From BNXB01 sp031556375 (GTDB lineage: Bacteria; Bacteroidota; Bacteroidia; Bacteroidales; Azobacteroidaceae), in assembly GCA_031556375.1 (NCBI GenBank), contig JAVBTA010000019.1:1-64000 (forward strand): a stretch of 64,000 bases of DNA, read 5' to 3'. Shown here piece by piece: positions 54,601 through 62,292 of the stretch (positions within the stretch are counted from its first letter, which is position 1; the number at the start of each line of letters is the position of its first letter). The position numbers and the translations under genes were made by a program. The notes below the pieces were generated by a model, which was given only the letters and a program-made list of their open reading frames with translations, had not been told where the DNA came from and did not search any database.

Positions 54601-54608
54601 CAAAGGTA
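54601..54608 (-). promoter_or_regulatory. -7 promoter element of the GH43 gene at 54543
   Basis: Reads TACCTTTG on the minus strand, 58 nt before the ATG at 54543. No TTGAC box lies 41 bp upstream (that stretch is the end of the DUF1680 gene), so this is a plain promoter. Confidence 0.6.
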
Positions 54609-54629
54609 AAAATAATTTGCAGTTAACCG

Positions 54630-56672
54630 CTATCTTCCTACAATGGGAAATTCAGAGATTCTCAAAGTTGTACACCCATAAGGAATAAGAGTGATTTCTT
54701 CCATGGGTATAGAATTCCAATTGAATCCATACATGATCGAAAACGGTTGTGGACCAGCCATTCCATTATACAACTGCCAGCTTTTTATCTTTTTTGCGTT
54801 GACTTTTATCCGGATCGGAGCATTTTGAATATTCCAGGGGTAAAGTGATTTTTGTTTCCCGGTATTGATGTCTACTCTAAATGCTTCCTGCATTTTTTTA
54901 CGGTCGAAATCAACGATACCATAGTTCCATTCGGATTGCGGAAGGACTTCAAAATAATGCTCTCCGAAATGTTGCTTGTCATTTGGAACATCTTTTTTAT
55001 TCCATTGTTCTTTTATTTCCAAAGCATAGACCAACGGTCCCCGCTCAATAGCAATCGAATTTTCGTACCATCTGCTGGTAGTTACTTCCATTGGTAATTG
55101 AAGTTCGACTTTATCTCCGTTATGCCATGTACGGTTGATAATTGCAACTTTCCCGCCTTCAGCCACCTGTTCCGCTTTTCCGTTTACAACTATATTTGCT
55201 TTCTTACACCATCCCGGAATCCGGAGATGAAGCGGAAAATCTACCTGTTTTACTTTTTTATCCCGGATTATCAGAGTGAATAGTATCAGATCATCCATCG
55301 GATAAAGTGTTTCTTCTGTGATAGTTACCTGGCAGTTATTTCCGACTTTGGCAGTTATTTCGGAAGGAGAGAATGCCAAAGCTGCCAAACCATTGTCAGG
55401 TGTGGCATACCACAGGTTTTGTGTGAACTTGGGCCATCCTTGGTGCATATTTGAGGTACAACACGGATATCCCGTCAGTAATCCGAAAAGGATATCGGTT
55501 CCATCATGATTACAATCGAAGTTGTGGTCATGCCAGGAACACATTACCTGATTGGCCTGCTGGTAATATTGGTGTGTCATGAAATCATCGGAAATTTGTG
55601 TAGGTAAGGCATTGAAAGCAATCCGCTCCAGATGATCCGCATAATCCGTGTCTCCTGTGATTTCCATCATTTTTTCAAGGGAAAACATGAGTTCTACGGC
55701 AGAACATAATTCTGAACCCTGGGTTGGATTATTTCCATGTAAAGCTTCGTCACCACCATACATTCCCTGAGGTTGACCATTGAATTTTTTGATATCGGCA
55801 AGACCCTTCTTTACAGCTTCCAGGTATTTCTTATCATGGTTCTGTTGGTAATAAATAACAGGTTCTTTCAATCCCTGAGCTAGATTGACACAGTGTATCG
55901 AACCCAAACGACTCATGTCGCTACTTTCCGTGAACATTTTTGTAAAGTCATGTCCTTGCTTGTGAAGTAACTCTCCTAATTCAAGCAGAAACTTGTCTCC
56001 TGTGAGGTTATAAAGCCAATGCACCGCCTGCAGATTGTCACAAACCCGGTAATTGGCCCAGAAAGTCCAGTGCCCCAGAGGTTTCTCCGGAAGCGTTTTT
56101 AATTGATATTGAAAATAGTTGGTCATAAAGGAAATGACCCGTTGATCTTGTGTCGCAGAATAATATTGTTGCAGTATCTTGAGAACTACCATACGTGGCC
56201 ACCAGTCGGCAGAATTATTACGTTGAACTCCCGGTTCGTGTGGATAATCTTTAGCCGGACCAAAAAAACCGTCTTCACGTTGACTTTGCAAAGCCCATTC
56301 AATCCATGGCTGAACTTTCTTTTTCAGATCGTTGTCGTCCAGTATATATGCAAGGGGAAGTAATCCGTCTATCCAGTAAGGGCCTCTTTCCCACTGGTCG
56401 CCATCGCCCCCTAGCCAACCATTACGCGGCCCCATGACCAAAGGATATAACTCATCCATTTTTCCGGTAGAACCGGTTTGTTGGGTTTTCAACATTTCCA
56501 GAAGCCATCCTCTTGCTTTAATCGAGCCTAAAGGCAACTCCATATAAGGTTTTTGAACTAATGGATACCGATTGTTAGGATAACTCTGATTTGTGTTTTT
56601 TTCGGCAGCATTAGCGGTAAAAAGACTAAAACATAGAGTTAAAATAAACAGATAATGTTTTTTCGGGTTCAT
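54630..56672 (-). CDS. DUF1680 family secreted protein (GH127-superfamily type)
   Basis: 680 aa with a normal signal peptide (MNPKKHYLFILTLCFSLFTANA, no lipobox Cys). A DUF1680-type barrel: PLVQKPYMELPLGSIKARGWL, the zinc-site residues E321-L-C323 (SELCSAVE) and C404-C405 (GYPCCTSN), then a C-terminal beta domain. It is most like the 25652 protein. It sits behind one of the five shared operator-promoters. Sugar specificity unknown; the Glu-x-Cys and Cys-Cys pattern suggests an active glycosidase. Confidence 0.82.
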   Translation of the reverse strand: MNPKKHYLFILTLCFSLFTANAAEKNTNQSYPNNRYPLVQKPYMELPLGSIKARGWLLEMLKTQQTGSTGKMDELYPLVMGPRNGWLGGDGDQWERGPYWIDGLLPLAYILDDNDLKKKVQPWIEWALQSQREDGFFGPAKDYPHEPGVQRNNSADWWPRMVVLKILQQYYSATQDQRVISFMTNYFQYQLKTLPEKPLGHWTFWANYRVCDNLQAVHWLYNLTGDKFLLELGELLHKQGHDFTKMFTESSDMSRLGSIHCVNLAQGLKEPVIYYQQNHDKKYLEAVKKGLADIKKFNGQPQGMYGGDEALHGNNPTQGSELCSAVELMFSLEKMMEITGDTDYADHLERIAFNALPTQISDDFMTHQYYQQANQVMCSWHDHNFDCNHDGTDILFGLLTGYPCCTSNMHQGWPKFTQNLWYATPDNGLAALAFSPSEITAKVGNNCQVTITEETLYPMDDLILFTLIIRDKKVKQVDFPLHLRIPGWCKKANIVVNGKAEQVAEGGKVAIINRTWHNGDKVELQLPMEVTTSRWYENSIAIERGPLVYALEIKEQWNKKDVPNDKQHFGEHYFEVLPQSEWNYGIVDFDRKKMQEAFRVDINTGKQKSLYPWNIQNAPIRIKVNAKKIKSWQLYNGMAGPQPFSIMYGFNWNSIPMEEITLIPYGCTTLRISEFPIVGR

Positions 56673-56697
56673 GATATGATATTTAGATTTATTGCTA

Positions 56698-56767
56698 CAA
56701 GTTTAGCAACTTTTACCCGGATAATCTGTAAATATCTTGTCAAAAAGGATCACTTTTCGTTCACCGG
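56698..56767 (-). promoter_or_regulatory. HTCS-type operator-promoter before the 56672 DUF1680 gene
   Basis: Minus strand: box 1 at 56767-56747 (CCGGTGAACGAAAAGTG...), box 2 starting at 56746 (TTTTTGACAAGATATTT), -7 element TAAACTTG at 56705-56698. Spacing 21 and 41 bp. Box 1 shares 14 of 21 positions with box 1 before 60135. Confidence 0.75.
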
Positions 56768-56782
56768 ATATCATGTCAAAAG

Positions 56783-58711
56783 TTAATATACTTTTTTTAT
56801 TGTCTTTTTTATGATTTTTCCATCTTCTGTTTTTAAAGATACGTCATATAATCCCGGTTTCAACATGGAAACATCTATCTGAAGTATCCCGGATAAAAAA
56901 TTATGAATTTTATGTTCCGACATTATATTTGCCTCCATATCACTGATGACAACAAGAATATTTTGTCTCTTATTTAATATGATATCCAGACCTAATAAGC
57001 TTTTTGTGGAATGTGAAGTTACGTAATACGTATCCGCAATGGAGTATTGGGTCTCTACTCTTTTTCCTACTTTGAAAGCGTGATGTATGAAGGTGCCGAA
57101 ATCGGAATTAAAATCCTGAATGATGTTTCCTTTGTTATTCAATAAGCGTATGTATCCATACCCGGCCCGTGGATTGGCCCAGTAGTATAAACCATTATCA
57201 CTTTTATCATTGACTAAAAATTCGTAGTAGCCTTCCGGAAGGGAGATTGTATCGTTGTATAACGTTTCCTGTTTCAACGAATCGGCCGGAGTGCGTTGAA
57301 AAACAATATTCCCCTGAGAATCCTTTATCTGCCATCCGGTATCGTCGGTTATATTGTTTGTCAGAAAAGATACGATCAGAGAATCTCCGTAAACAGGAAG
57401 TTTTTTAGCAATAGAAACCCTTGTATTGTCATATGGATATTCATCTTTTTTCTTATTTGGATTGAATATTTTGACTTCGAAATCCTCTTGTTCATTGATT
57501 ACATCGACTATTCCCGGCAAAACAATTTCTTTTGTTTCCGGAAATGGAATATTTCCTGTCCAGTAGTATACCTGTTTTTTACGGCCTTTTAATCCATATT
57601 CGATTTTCAGGCTTTCTAAATCATTACTTCCGTTATTTTTTACCAAAATTTTCGGGGAAAAACCAATCGGATTGATTCTGTTATAATAATCAGTAGTTGA
57701 AGGAGATATGATTTCTTCTAAAGACACATCATTTTGGGAAGACGGTTCTTTGTAATAAAAAGCATAGGCAGATATCGACCACCCACCGGAAGGTTTGGTA
57801 GAAATATATGGTTCCATCTTAAGATCGAAAGTATGTTGTCTGTTGATTACAGGTATTGTGAAAATATCCGGTATTGCCAGTGATCCCGGACACCAGTTTG
57901 ATCGATCGTAGATCCATGTTCCCGATTGTGGATATAACGGATTGGTTCCGCAGGTGATAGTCATAGATCTTTTGTTGACTAGCTGTCCGTCGACATATAA
58001 CTCCCTCCATTTCGGACAAAATTCCGAGCAATTATCCGGCTTGTCCATGCCATGTCCCGTCTGTATCACATGTAAGTTTATTTTTTTTGCTTCGGCCGGA
58101 ACATCTAAAGTACGTGGCTTTACCAGAGTTTCGAAGGGTTTGAGCGTGTCGCCGTATGCAAAAGAACCATACCAAAGACTGTCGTAACCGAGTGGTTTCA
58201 TTACAGGTTTGCCCGTAATAATCTCAAAATCAACGGTTACCAGCCACCCCATTTTTTTGTTATCTTCGTAACCGGTATGACGATATTCTATTTCGACAGA
58301 ATCCCTTAGCAGGCATCCCCAGTCGGTAATATCCTGCGTCCATGTGAATTTCCATTCATTTCCAAACCAACTACCATAAGGAGTGAGGTTTCGTACGATT
58401 TCCCGTTCTTGTACGGGAGATTTAATCCCACCTTGTCTTTTTACGATAACATAATCAAGATAATCCCAGGCACCGCATTTCATGCCATCAGGACATTGCA
58501 AGGTCAGATGTGCTGTTATTTTACGGTAGGGAACTTTTTCAGAAGGGAAAGTAACCCAGTTAATCACTTCATTAACCCCTCTGGAAGGGTCGGTTACCAT
58601 TAGGGTTTTGTTGTGGGATACTATATGAATCGTATCATTGTCTTTAGCGTTGACTTTGAATATGCTTAAACTTAAAATTATGAAAGTAAAAAATAATCCG
58701 CTTGTTTTCAT
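56783..58711 (-). CDS. Peptide:N-glycosidase F homologue with T9SS sorting domain
   Basis: 642 aa with a signal peptide. Residues about 30-320 match PNGase F: D83 in CGAWDYLDYV equals the essential Asp60, E230 in NCSEFCP equals Glu206, and all six disulfide cysteines can be aligned (C73/C79, C228/C232, C254/C274, the last pair in TCGTNPLYPQSGTW and DRSNWCPG). The position of Glu118 of PNGase F seems to be His145. Middle domains (about 330-560) are Ig-like and unassigned. The end (about 565-642) is a T9SS type-A sorting domain (PGLYDVSLKTEDGKIIKKTI). It should remove N-glycans from glycoproteins outside the cell. No HTCS-type operator was found before it. Confidence 0.82.
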   Translation of the reverse strand: MKTSGLFFTFIILSLSIFKVNAKDNDTIHIVSHNKTLMVTDPSRGVNEVINWVTFPSEKVPYRKITAHLTLQCPDGMKCGAWDYLDYVIVKRQGGIKSPVQEREIVRNLTPYGSWFGNEWKFTWTQDITDWGCLLRDSVEIEYRHTGYEDNKKMGWLVTVDFEIITGKPVMKPLGYDSLWYGSFAYGDTLKPFETLVKPRTLDVPAEAKKINLHVIQTGHGMDKPDNCSEFCPKWRELYVDGQLVNKRSMTITCGTNPLYPQSGTWIYDRSNWCPGSLAIPDIFTIPVINRQHTFDLKMEPYISTKPSGGWSISAYAFYYKEPSSQNDVSLEEIISPSTTDYYNRINPIGFSPKILVKNNGSNDLESLKIEYGLKGRKKQVYYWTGNIPFPETKEIVLPGIVDVINEQEDFEVKIFNPNKKKDEYPYDNTRVSIAKKLPVYGDSLIVSFLTNNITDDTGWQIKDSQGNIVFQRTPADSLKQETLYNDTISLPEGYYEFLVNDKSDNGLYYWANPRAGYGYIRLLNNKGNIIQDFNSDFGTFIHHAFKVGKRVETQYSIADTYYVTSHSTKSLLGLDIILNKRQNILVVISDMEANIMSEHKIHNFLSGILQIDVSMLKPGLYDVSLKTEDGKIIKKTIKKVY

Positions 58712-58797
58712 CCTATGTTTTTTGTAAAGTAGTAAACGAAGTTACGGTATTTCCGGGAAAATAACAAGTTTTATGCAAAAAATCTGAAACTCCGGAT

Positions 58798-58827
58798 TTT
58801 GTATTTCCGGGAGATTTAATATCTTTG
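58798..58827 (+). promoter_or_regulatory. Promoter of the NahK-like kinase gene
   Basis: -33 TTTG (58798-58801), 18-nt spacer and -7 TATCTTTG (58820-58827), 28 nt before the ATG. No operator boxes. Confidence 0.65.
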
Positions 58828-58855
58828 CATCTTTACTCTAACTAAAATTAATTCC

Positions 58856-59944
58856 ATGAATCAACCTATTGATTTAGTAAAGTTCTTCAATATTGAAGGA
58901 ACTCCGATTTCCGCAGGCCCGTTGGGGGCTGGACATATTAATGATTCTTTTCTGGTTAAGACAGAGGAAGTTGACAAACCGGACTATCTTTTACAACGGA
59001 TTAATCATCATATCTTCAAGGATGTGGATATGTTACAGAATAATATTTTACATGTAACAAATCATATTCGTAAAAAACTAACTGAAAAAGGTGAAACGGA
59101 TATCGATCGTAAAGTATTGACCATTATTCCCGCAAAAGATGGAAAATTATTCCATTTTGACGGAGAAAACTATTGGAGGATTTATTTATTTATAGCAGGA
59201 GGTAAAAGCTACGATTCTATTACTCCTGAATTAGCATACGAAGCCGGAAAAGCGTTTGGTGAATTCCAGGGTTATCTGGCAGATATTCCTGAAAAAATAG
59301 GTGAAACAATTCCTAATTTTCATAATATGGAATTCCGCATGCAGCAATTCCGTGATGCCGTATCCATGAATGCTGTCGGACGTGTTATTTCCTGTCAGGA
59401 TCTGATTTACGAAATAGAATCACGGGCTGATGATATGTGTAAAGTTGAGGCTTGGGGTCGGGAAGGAAAACTGACTAAACGCATTAATCATTGTGATACG
59501 AAAGTAAACAATGTTTTATTTGATGATAATGGACAAATCCTTTGTGTGGTTGACCTGGATACGGTTATGCCGGGTTATGTGTTATCTGATTTCGGAGATT
59601 TTATTCGTACTGGAGCCAATAAAGGAGCAGAAGATGATGCCGACTTGAAAAAAATCGGAGTAAATCTGGATATTTTTGCCGGATATGCCCGCGGTTATGC
59701 TGAAACAGCTAAGAGTTTTCTGTCTCAAATTGAAATCGAAAACCTTGCGTTCGGAGCTAAGCTGCTGACTTTCATGCAAACAGTTCGTTTCTTTACCGAT
59801 TATCTAAATGGTGACACTTATTATAAAATCCATTTTCCGGAACATAATCTGCAACGTACCTATGCTCAATTACAGTTATTGAAAGATCTAGAAGCTAATT
59901 ATGATAAGATGCGTGAGATTGTGACCCGTGAATTTAATGCGTAA
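58856..59944 (+). CDS. NahK-like N-acetylhexosamine 1-kinase (APH-type sugar kinase)
   Basis: 362 aa cytoplasmic kinase with the aminoglycoside-phosphotransferase fold. It resembles Bifidobacterium NahK along the whole chain: GPLGAGHINDSFLV, YLLQRINHHIF, NHCDTKVNNVLFDDNG (catalytic loop, about 218-233), VVDLDTVMPGYVLSDFGD (Mg-binding Asp) and YLNGDTYYKIHFPEHNLQRT near the end. NahK makes GlcNAc-1-P or GalNAc-1-P in salvage of host glycans. The role here fits downstream of N-glycan release by the PNGase F homologue; a nucleotidyltransferase partner may be the gene at 1156. Its promoter is plain. Confidence 0.85.
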   Translation: MNQPIDLVKFFNIEGTPISAGPLGAGHINDSFLVKTEEVDKPDYLLQRINHHIFKDVDMLQNNILHVTNHIRKKLTEKGETDIDRKVLTIIPAKDGKLFHFDGENYWRIYLFIAGGKSYDSITPELAYEAGKAFGEFQGYLADIPEKIGETIPNFHNMEFRMQQFRDAVSMNAVGRVISCQDLIYEIESRADDMCKVEAWGREGKLTKRINHCDTKVNNVLFDDNGQILCVVDLDTVMPGYVLSDFGDFIRTGANKGAEDDADLKKIGVNLDIFAGYARGYAETAKSFLSQIEIENLAFGAKLLTFMQTVRFFTDYLNGDTYYKIHFPEHNLQRTYAQLQLLKDLEANYDKMREIVTREFNA

Positions 59945-59982
59945 ATATTAAGGCTTTTGACATTTCTTTTGTCATTTCAATA

Positions 59983-60028
59983 GAAAGGAGAAATCTGGTG
60001 ATTGTATTATCATTAGATTTCTCCTTTC
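59983..60028 (+). terminator. Terminator after the NahK-like gene
   Basis: GAAAGGAGAAATCT and AGATTTCTCCTTTC form a perfect 14-bp stem with an 18-nt loop, about 40 nt after the stop. It separates the kinase from the operator-promoter of the next operon. Confidence 0.75.
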
Positions 60029-60044
60029 GAATAAAATATCTGTT

Positions 60045-60114
60045 TTTTTGACTGAAAATTGAGCCTTTTTGACGAAAAATTGTCATCGCCTCAGGAACTA
60101 AAAACGTATCTTTG
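60045..60114 (+). promoter_or_regulatory. HTCS-type operator-promoter before the GH43-GH43-GH2 operon
   Basis: Box 1 at 60045-60065 (TTTTTGACTGAAAATTG...), box 2 starting at 60066 (TTTTTGACGAAAAATTG), -7 element TATCTTTG at 60107-60114. The clearest site: both boxes share TTTTTGAC and GAAAA, 21 bp apart, and box 2 to -7 is 41 bp. This site defines the geometry used to find the other four. Confidence 0.78.
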
Positions 60115-60134
60115 CAAAACTTTAAACCAACATC

Positions 60135-61133
60135 ATGTTAAAAAAAATTAGTATCTTATTTTATTTCCTATCATTTGGATTGCTTATTGGCTGTGCTGAA
60201 AATGATGGTAATTCAAACTCGGGAAAAATATACAATAACCCTGTCTTGAAGCGTAGTGTACCGGATCCGACTATTATTCAGGTAGGGGATGCAAGTTTTT
60301 ACCTATACAGCACTGAAGATGTCCGTAATCTTCCGATATATCATTCGACAGACCTTGTCAACTGGAAATTTGTCGGAACTGCATTTTCCGACTCAACACG
60401 TCCTACTTTCGAACCGAAAGGCGGATTATGGGCTCCGGATATCAATTATATCAACGGGAAATATGTGTTGTATTATTCCATGTCGGTTTGGGGGGGAGAA
60501 TGGACTTGTGGTGTAGGAGTTGCTGTTGCAGACAAACCGGAAGGTCCCTTTACCGATTTAGGAATGTTGTTTCGCAGTAACGAAATCGGTGTGAAAAACT
60601 CTATCGATCCGAATTATGTGGAAGATAATGGAAAAAAGTACCTTTTCTGGGGAAGTTTCCGGGGAATTTACGGAATTGAATTATCTGAAGATGGATTGAA
60701 AATTAAAGAAAATGCAGAAAAAAAGCAAATTGGCGGGACTGCATACGAAGGAACTTATATTCATAAAAGAGGGAAATATTATTATTTCTTCGCTTCTATC
60801 GGCTCTTGTTGTGAAGGCCTGAAAAGTACATATACAACCGTTGTCGGTCGTTCCGAAAACCTTTGGGGTCCGTATTTGGATAAAAAAGGACAACCAATGC
60901 TGGAAAATCATCATGAAATTTTAATCCGTAAAAATGATGCTTTTGTGGGTGTCGGACATAATTCTGAAATCGTTCAGGATAAGGCCGGTAACGACTGGTT
61001 CTTTTATCATGGCTTTTGCGTTGACAATACCAGTGGAAGAAGTTTATTCCTGGATAAAGTGACCTGGGAAAATGATTGGCCTGCCGTTAAAGGAAATCAA
61101 CCGTCTCTGGAAGCGGAATCTCCTGTATTTTAA
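60135..61133 (+). CDS. GH43-family lipoprotein, arabinanase/arabinofuranosidase-like
   Basis: 332 aa lipoprotein (LLIGC, Cys 20). Triad: D44 (VPDPTI), D158 (NSIDPNYVED) and E205 (AYEGTYI); GHNSEIV near 275 is the metal-binding His of this family. The pattern resembles GH43 arabinan-degrading enzymes (subfamilies 4-6). First gene of the operon, directly behind the strongest operator-promoter, 18 nt before the next gene. Confidence 0.88.
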   Translation: MLKKISILFYFLSFGLLIGCAENDGNSNSGKIYNNPVLKRSVPDPTIIQVGDASFYLYSTEDVRNLPIYHSTDLVNWKFVGTAFSDSTRPTFEPKGGLWAPDINYINGKYVLYYSMSVWGGEWTCGVGVAVADKPEGPFTDLGMLFRSNEIGVKNSIDPNYVEDNGKKYLFWGSFRGIYGIELSEDGLKIKENAEKKQIGGTAYEGTYIHKRGKYYYFFASIGSCCEGLKSTYTTVVGRSENLWGPYLDKKGQPMLENHHEILIRKNDAFVGVGHNSEIVQDKAGNDWFFYHGFCVDNTSGRSLFLDKVTWENDWPAVKGNQPSLEAESPVF

Positions 61134-61151
61134 TGTTATATTATAAAATTT

Positions 61152-62261
61152 ATGAAAAAACTAGTTTCATTATTTAATTTTCTATTAATTATCTGTCTTT
61201 TTTCCTGTAATTCAGGAAAAAAAGACATAAAGGACTCTAGCATCCTTAAAGATTTTACCCCTCGCAATCCTCTTTCTGTCGCCTTTGGCGACCCATTTAT
61301 CCTTAAAGCCTCTGACGGAAAATACTACATGTATGGCACTGGAGGAGTGAAAGATGGATTTAGGGCTTATGTTTCTTCTAATTTAGCTGATTGGGAAGAA
61401 ATAGGACGTGTATACCAGGGCAATACTGATACATCCTGGTGTGTCGCCAATTTCTGGGCTCCTGAAGTTTATGAAATAGATGGAAAATATTACATGTTAT
61501 TCAGTGCCGATTGGCGTGAAAATCCAAATAACGAAGGAGAGAACTTCAAAATCGGGGTTGCTGTAGCAGATAGTCCGGCAGGCCCATTTGTTGATTTGAT
61601 GAATCGTCCGATCTTTGATCCCGGATATCCGATCATTGATGCTAACCTATATTTCGAGAATGGTAAAGTATATCTTTATTATTCCCGTTGCTGCTATAAA
61701 AATCCGGTAGAAAGCGAAGTTGCCGATTGGGCAAAAAAACAGGGTTGGTATGATGAAATTGAAGAAAGTTGGGTGTATGGCGTGGAAATGAATCCTGATT
61801 TTTCCGGAATTATAGGGGAACCGGTTCTTTTGCTTCGTCCACCATTGAAAATGGATGATCAACAAGCCGAGTGGGAGAGTCGTTCGGTTACATCGCACGA
61901 AGTAAACCGTCGTTGGACTGAAGGTTCGTTCCTTTTCAAAGAAAACGATACTTATTATATGATGTATTCTGCAAATTATTTCGGAGGTAAGAATTATGCC
62001 GTAGGATATGCTACTTCAAAAAGTCCATTGGGGCCATTTGTAAAAGCTGATAATAACCCGGTTTTGCAAAAGAATGTTGAAGATGGAGGTAAAGTTACAG
62101 GTACTGGACATTGTATGATGTTCACTGACGGTAGCGCTCAGAAATATTGTGTTTATCATGGTCGTACGGCAGAGACCGGCGACGAACGAGTGGTCTTTAT
62201 TGATAAAATGGAAATCCGGCAGGACGGAAAACTGCTTGTTCATGGCCCTACAACAGATTAA
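61152..62261 (+). CDS. GH43-family lipoprotein
   Basis: 369 aa lipoprotein (LFSC, Cys 19). Triad: D47 (FGDPFI), D163 (IIDANLYF) and E257 (WTEGSFLF); GTGHCMMF near 320 marks the metal site. Probably an alpha-L-arabinofuranosidase or related exo-enzyme. Second gene of the operon; 31 nt to the GH2 gene. Confidence 0.88.
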   Translation: MKKLVSLFNFLLIICLFSCNSGKKDIKDSSILKDFTPRNPLSVAFGDPFILKASDGKYYMYGTGGVKDGFRAYVSSNLADWEEIGRVYQGNTDTSWCVANFWAPEVYEIDGKYYMLFSADWRENPNNEGENFKIGVAVADSPAGPFVDLMNRPIFDPGYPIIDANLYFENGKVYLYYSRCCYKNPVESEVADWAKKQGWYDEIEESWVYGVEMNPDFSGIIGEPVLLLRPPLKMDDQQAEWESRSVTSHEVNRRWTEGSFLFKENDTYYMMYSANYFGGKNYAVGYATSKSPLGPFVKADNNPVLQKNVEDGGKVTGTGHCMMFTDGSAQKYCVYHGRTAETGDERVVFIDKMEIRQDGKLLVHGPTTD

Positions 62262-62292
62262 CTAACAAAATATATATTTATAAATTATCATC

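Noticed and set aside
58712..58855. Possible HTCS operator between the PNGase F homologue and the NahK-like gene
   Set aside because: No TTGAC box occurs at 41 bp from any -7 on either strand.
60045..60085. Repeated TTTTTGAC units as the start of a CRISPR array
   Set aside because: Only two imperfect units with no spacer-sized gap; the spacing and position before a -7 fit an operator. No CRISPR array was seen anywhere in the window.
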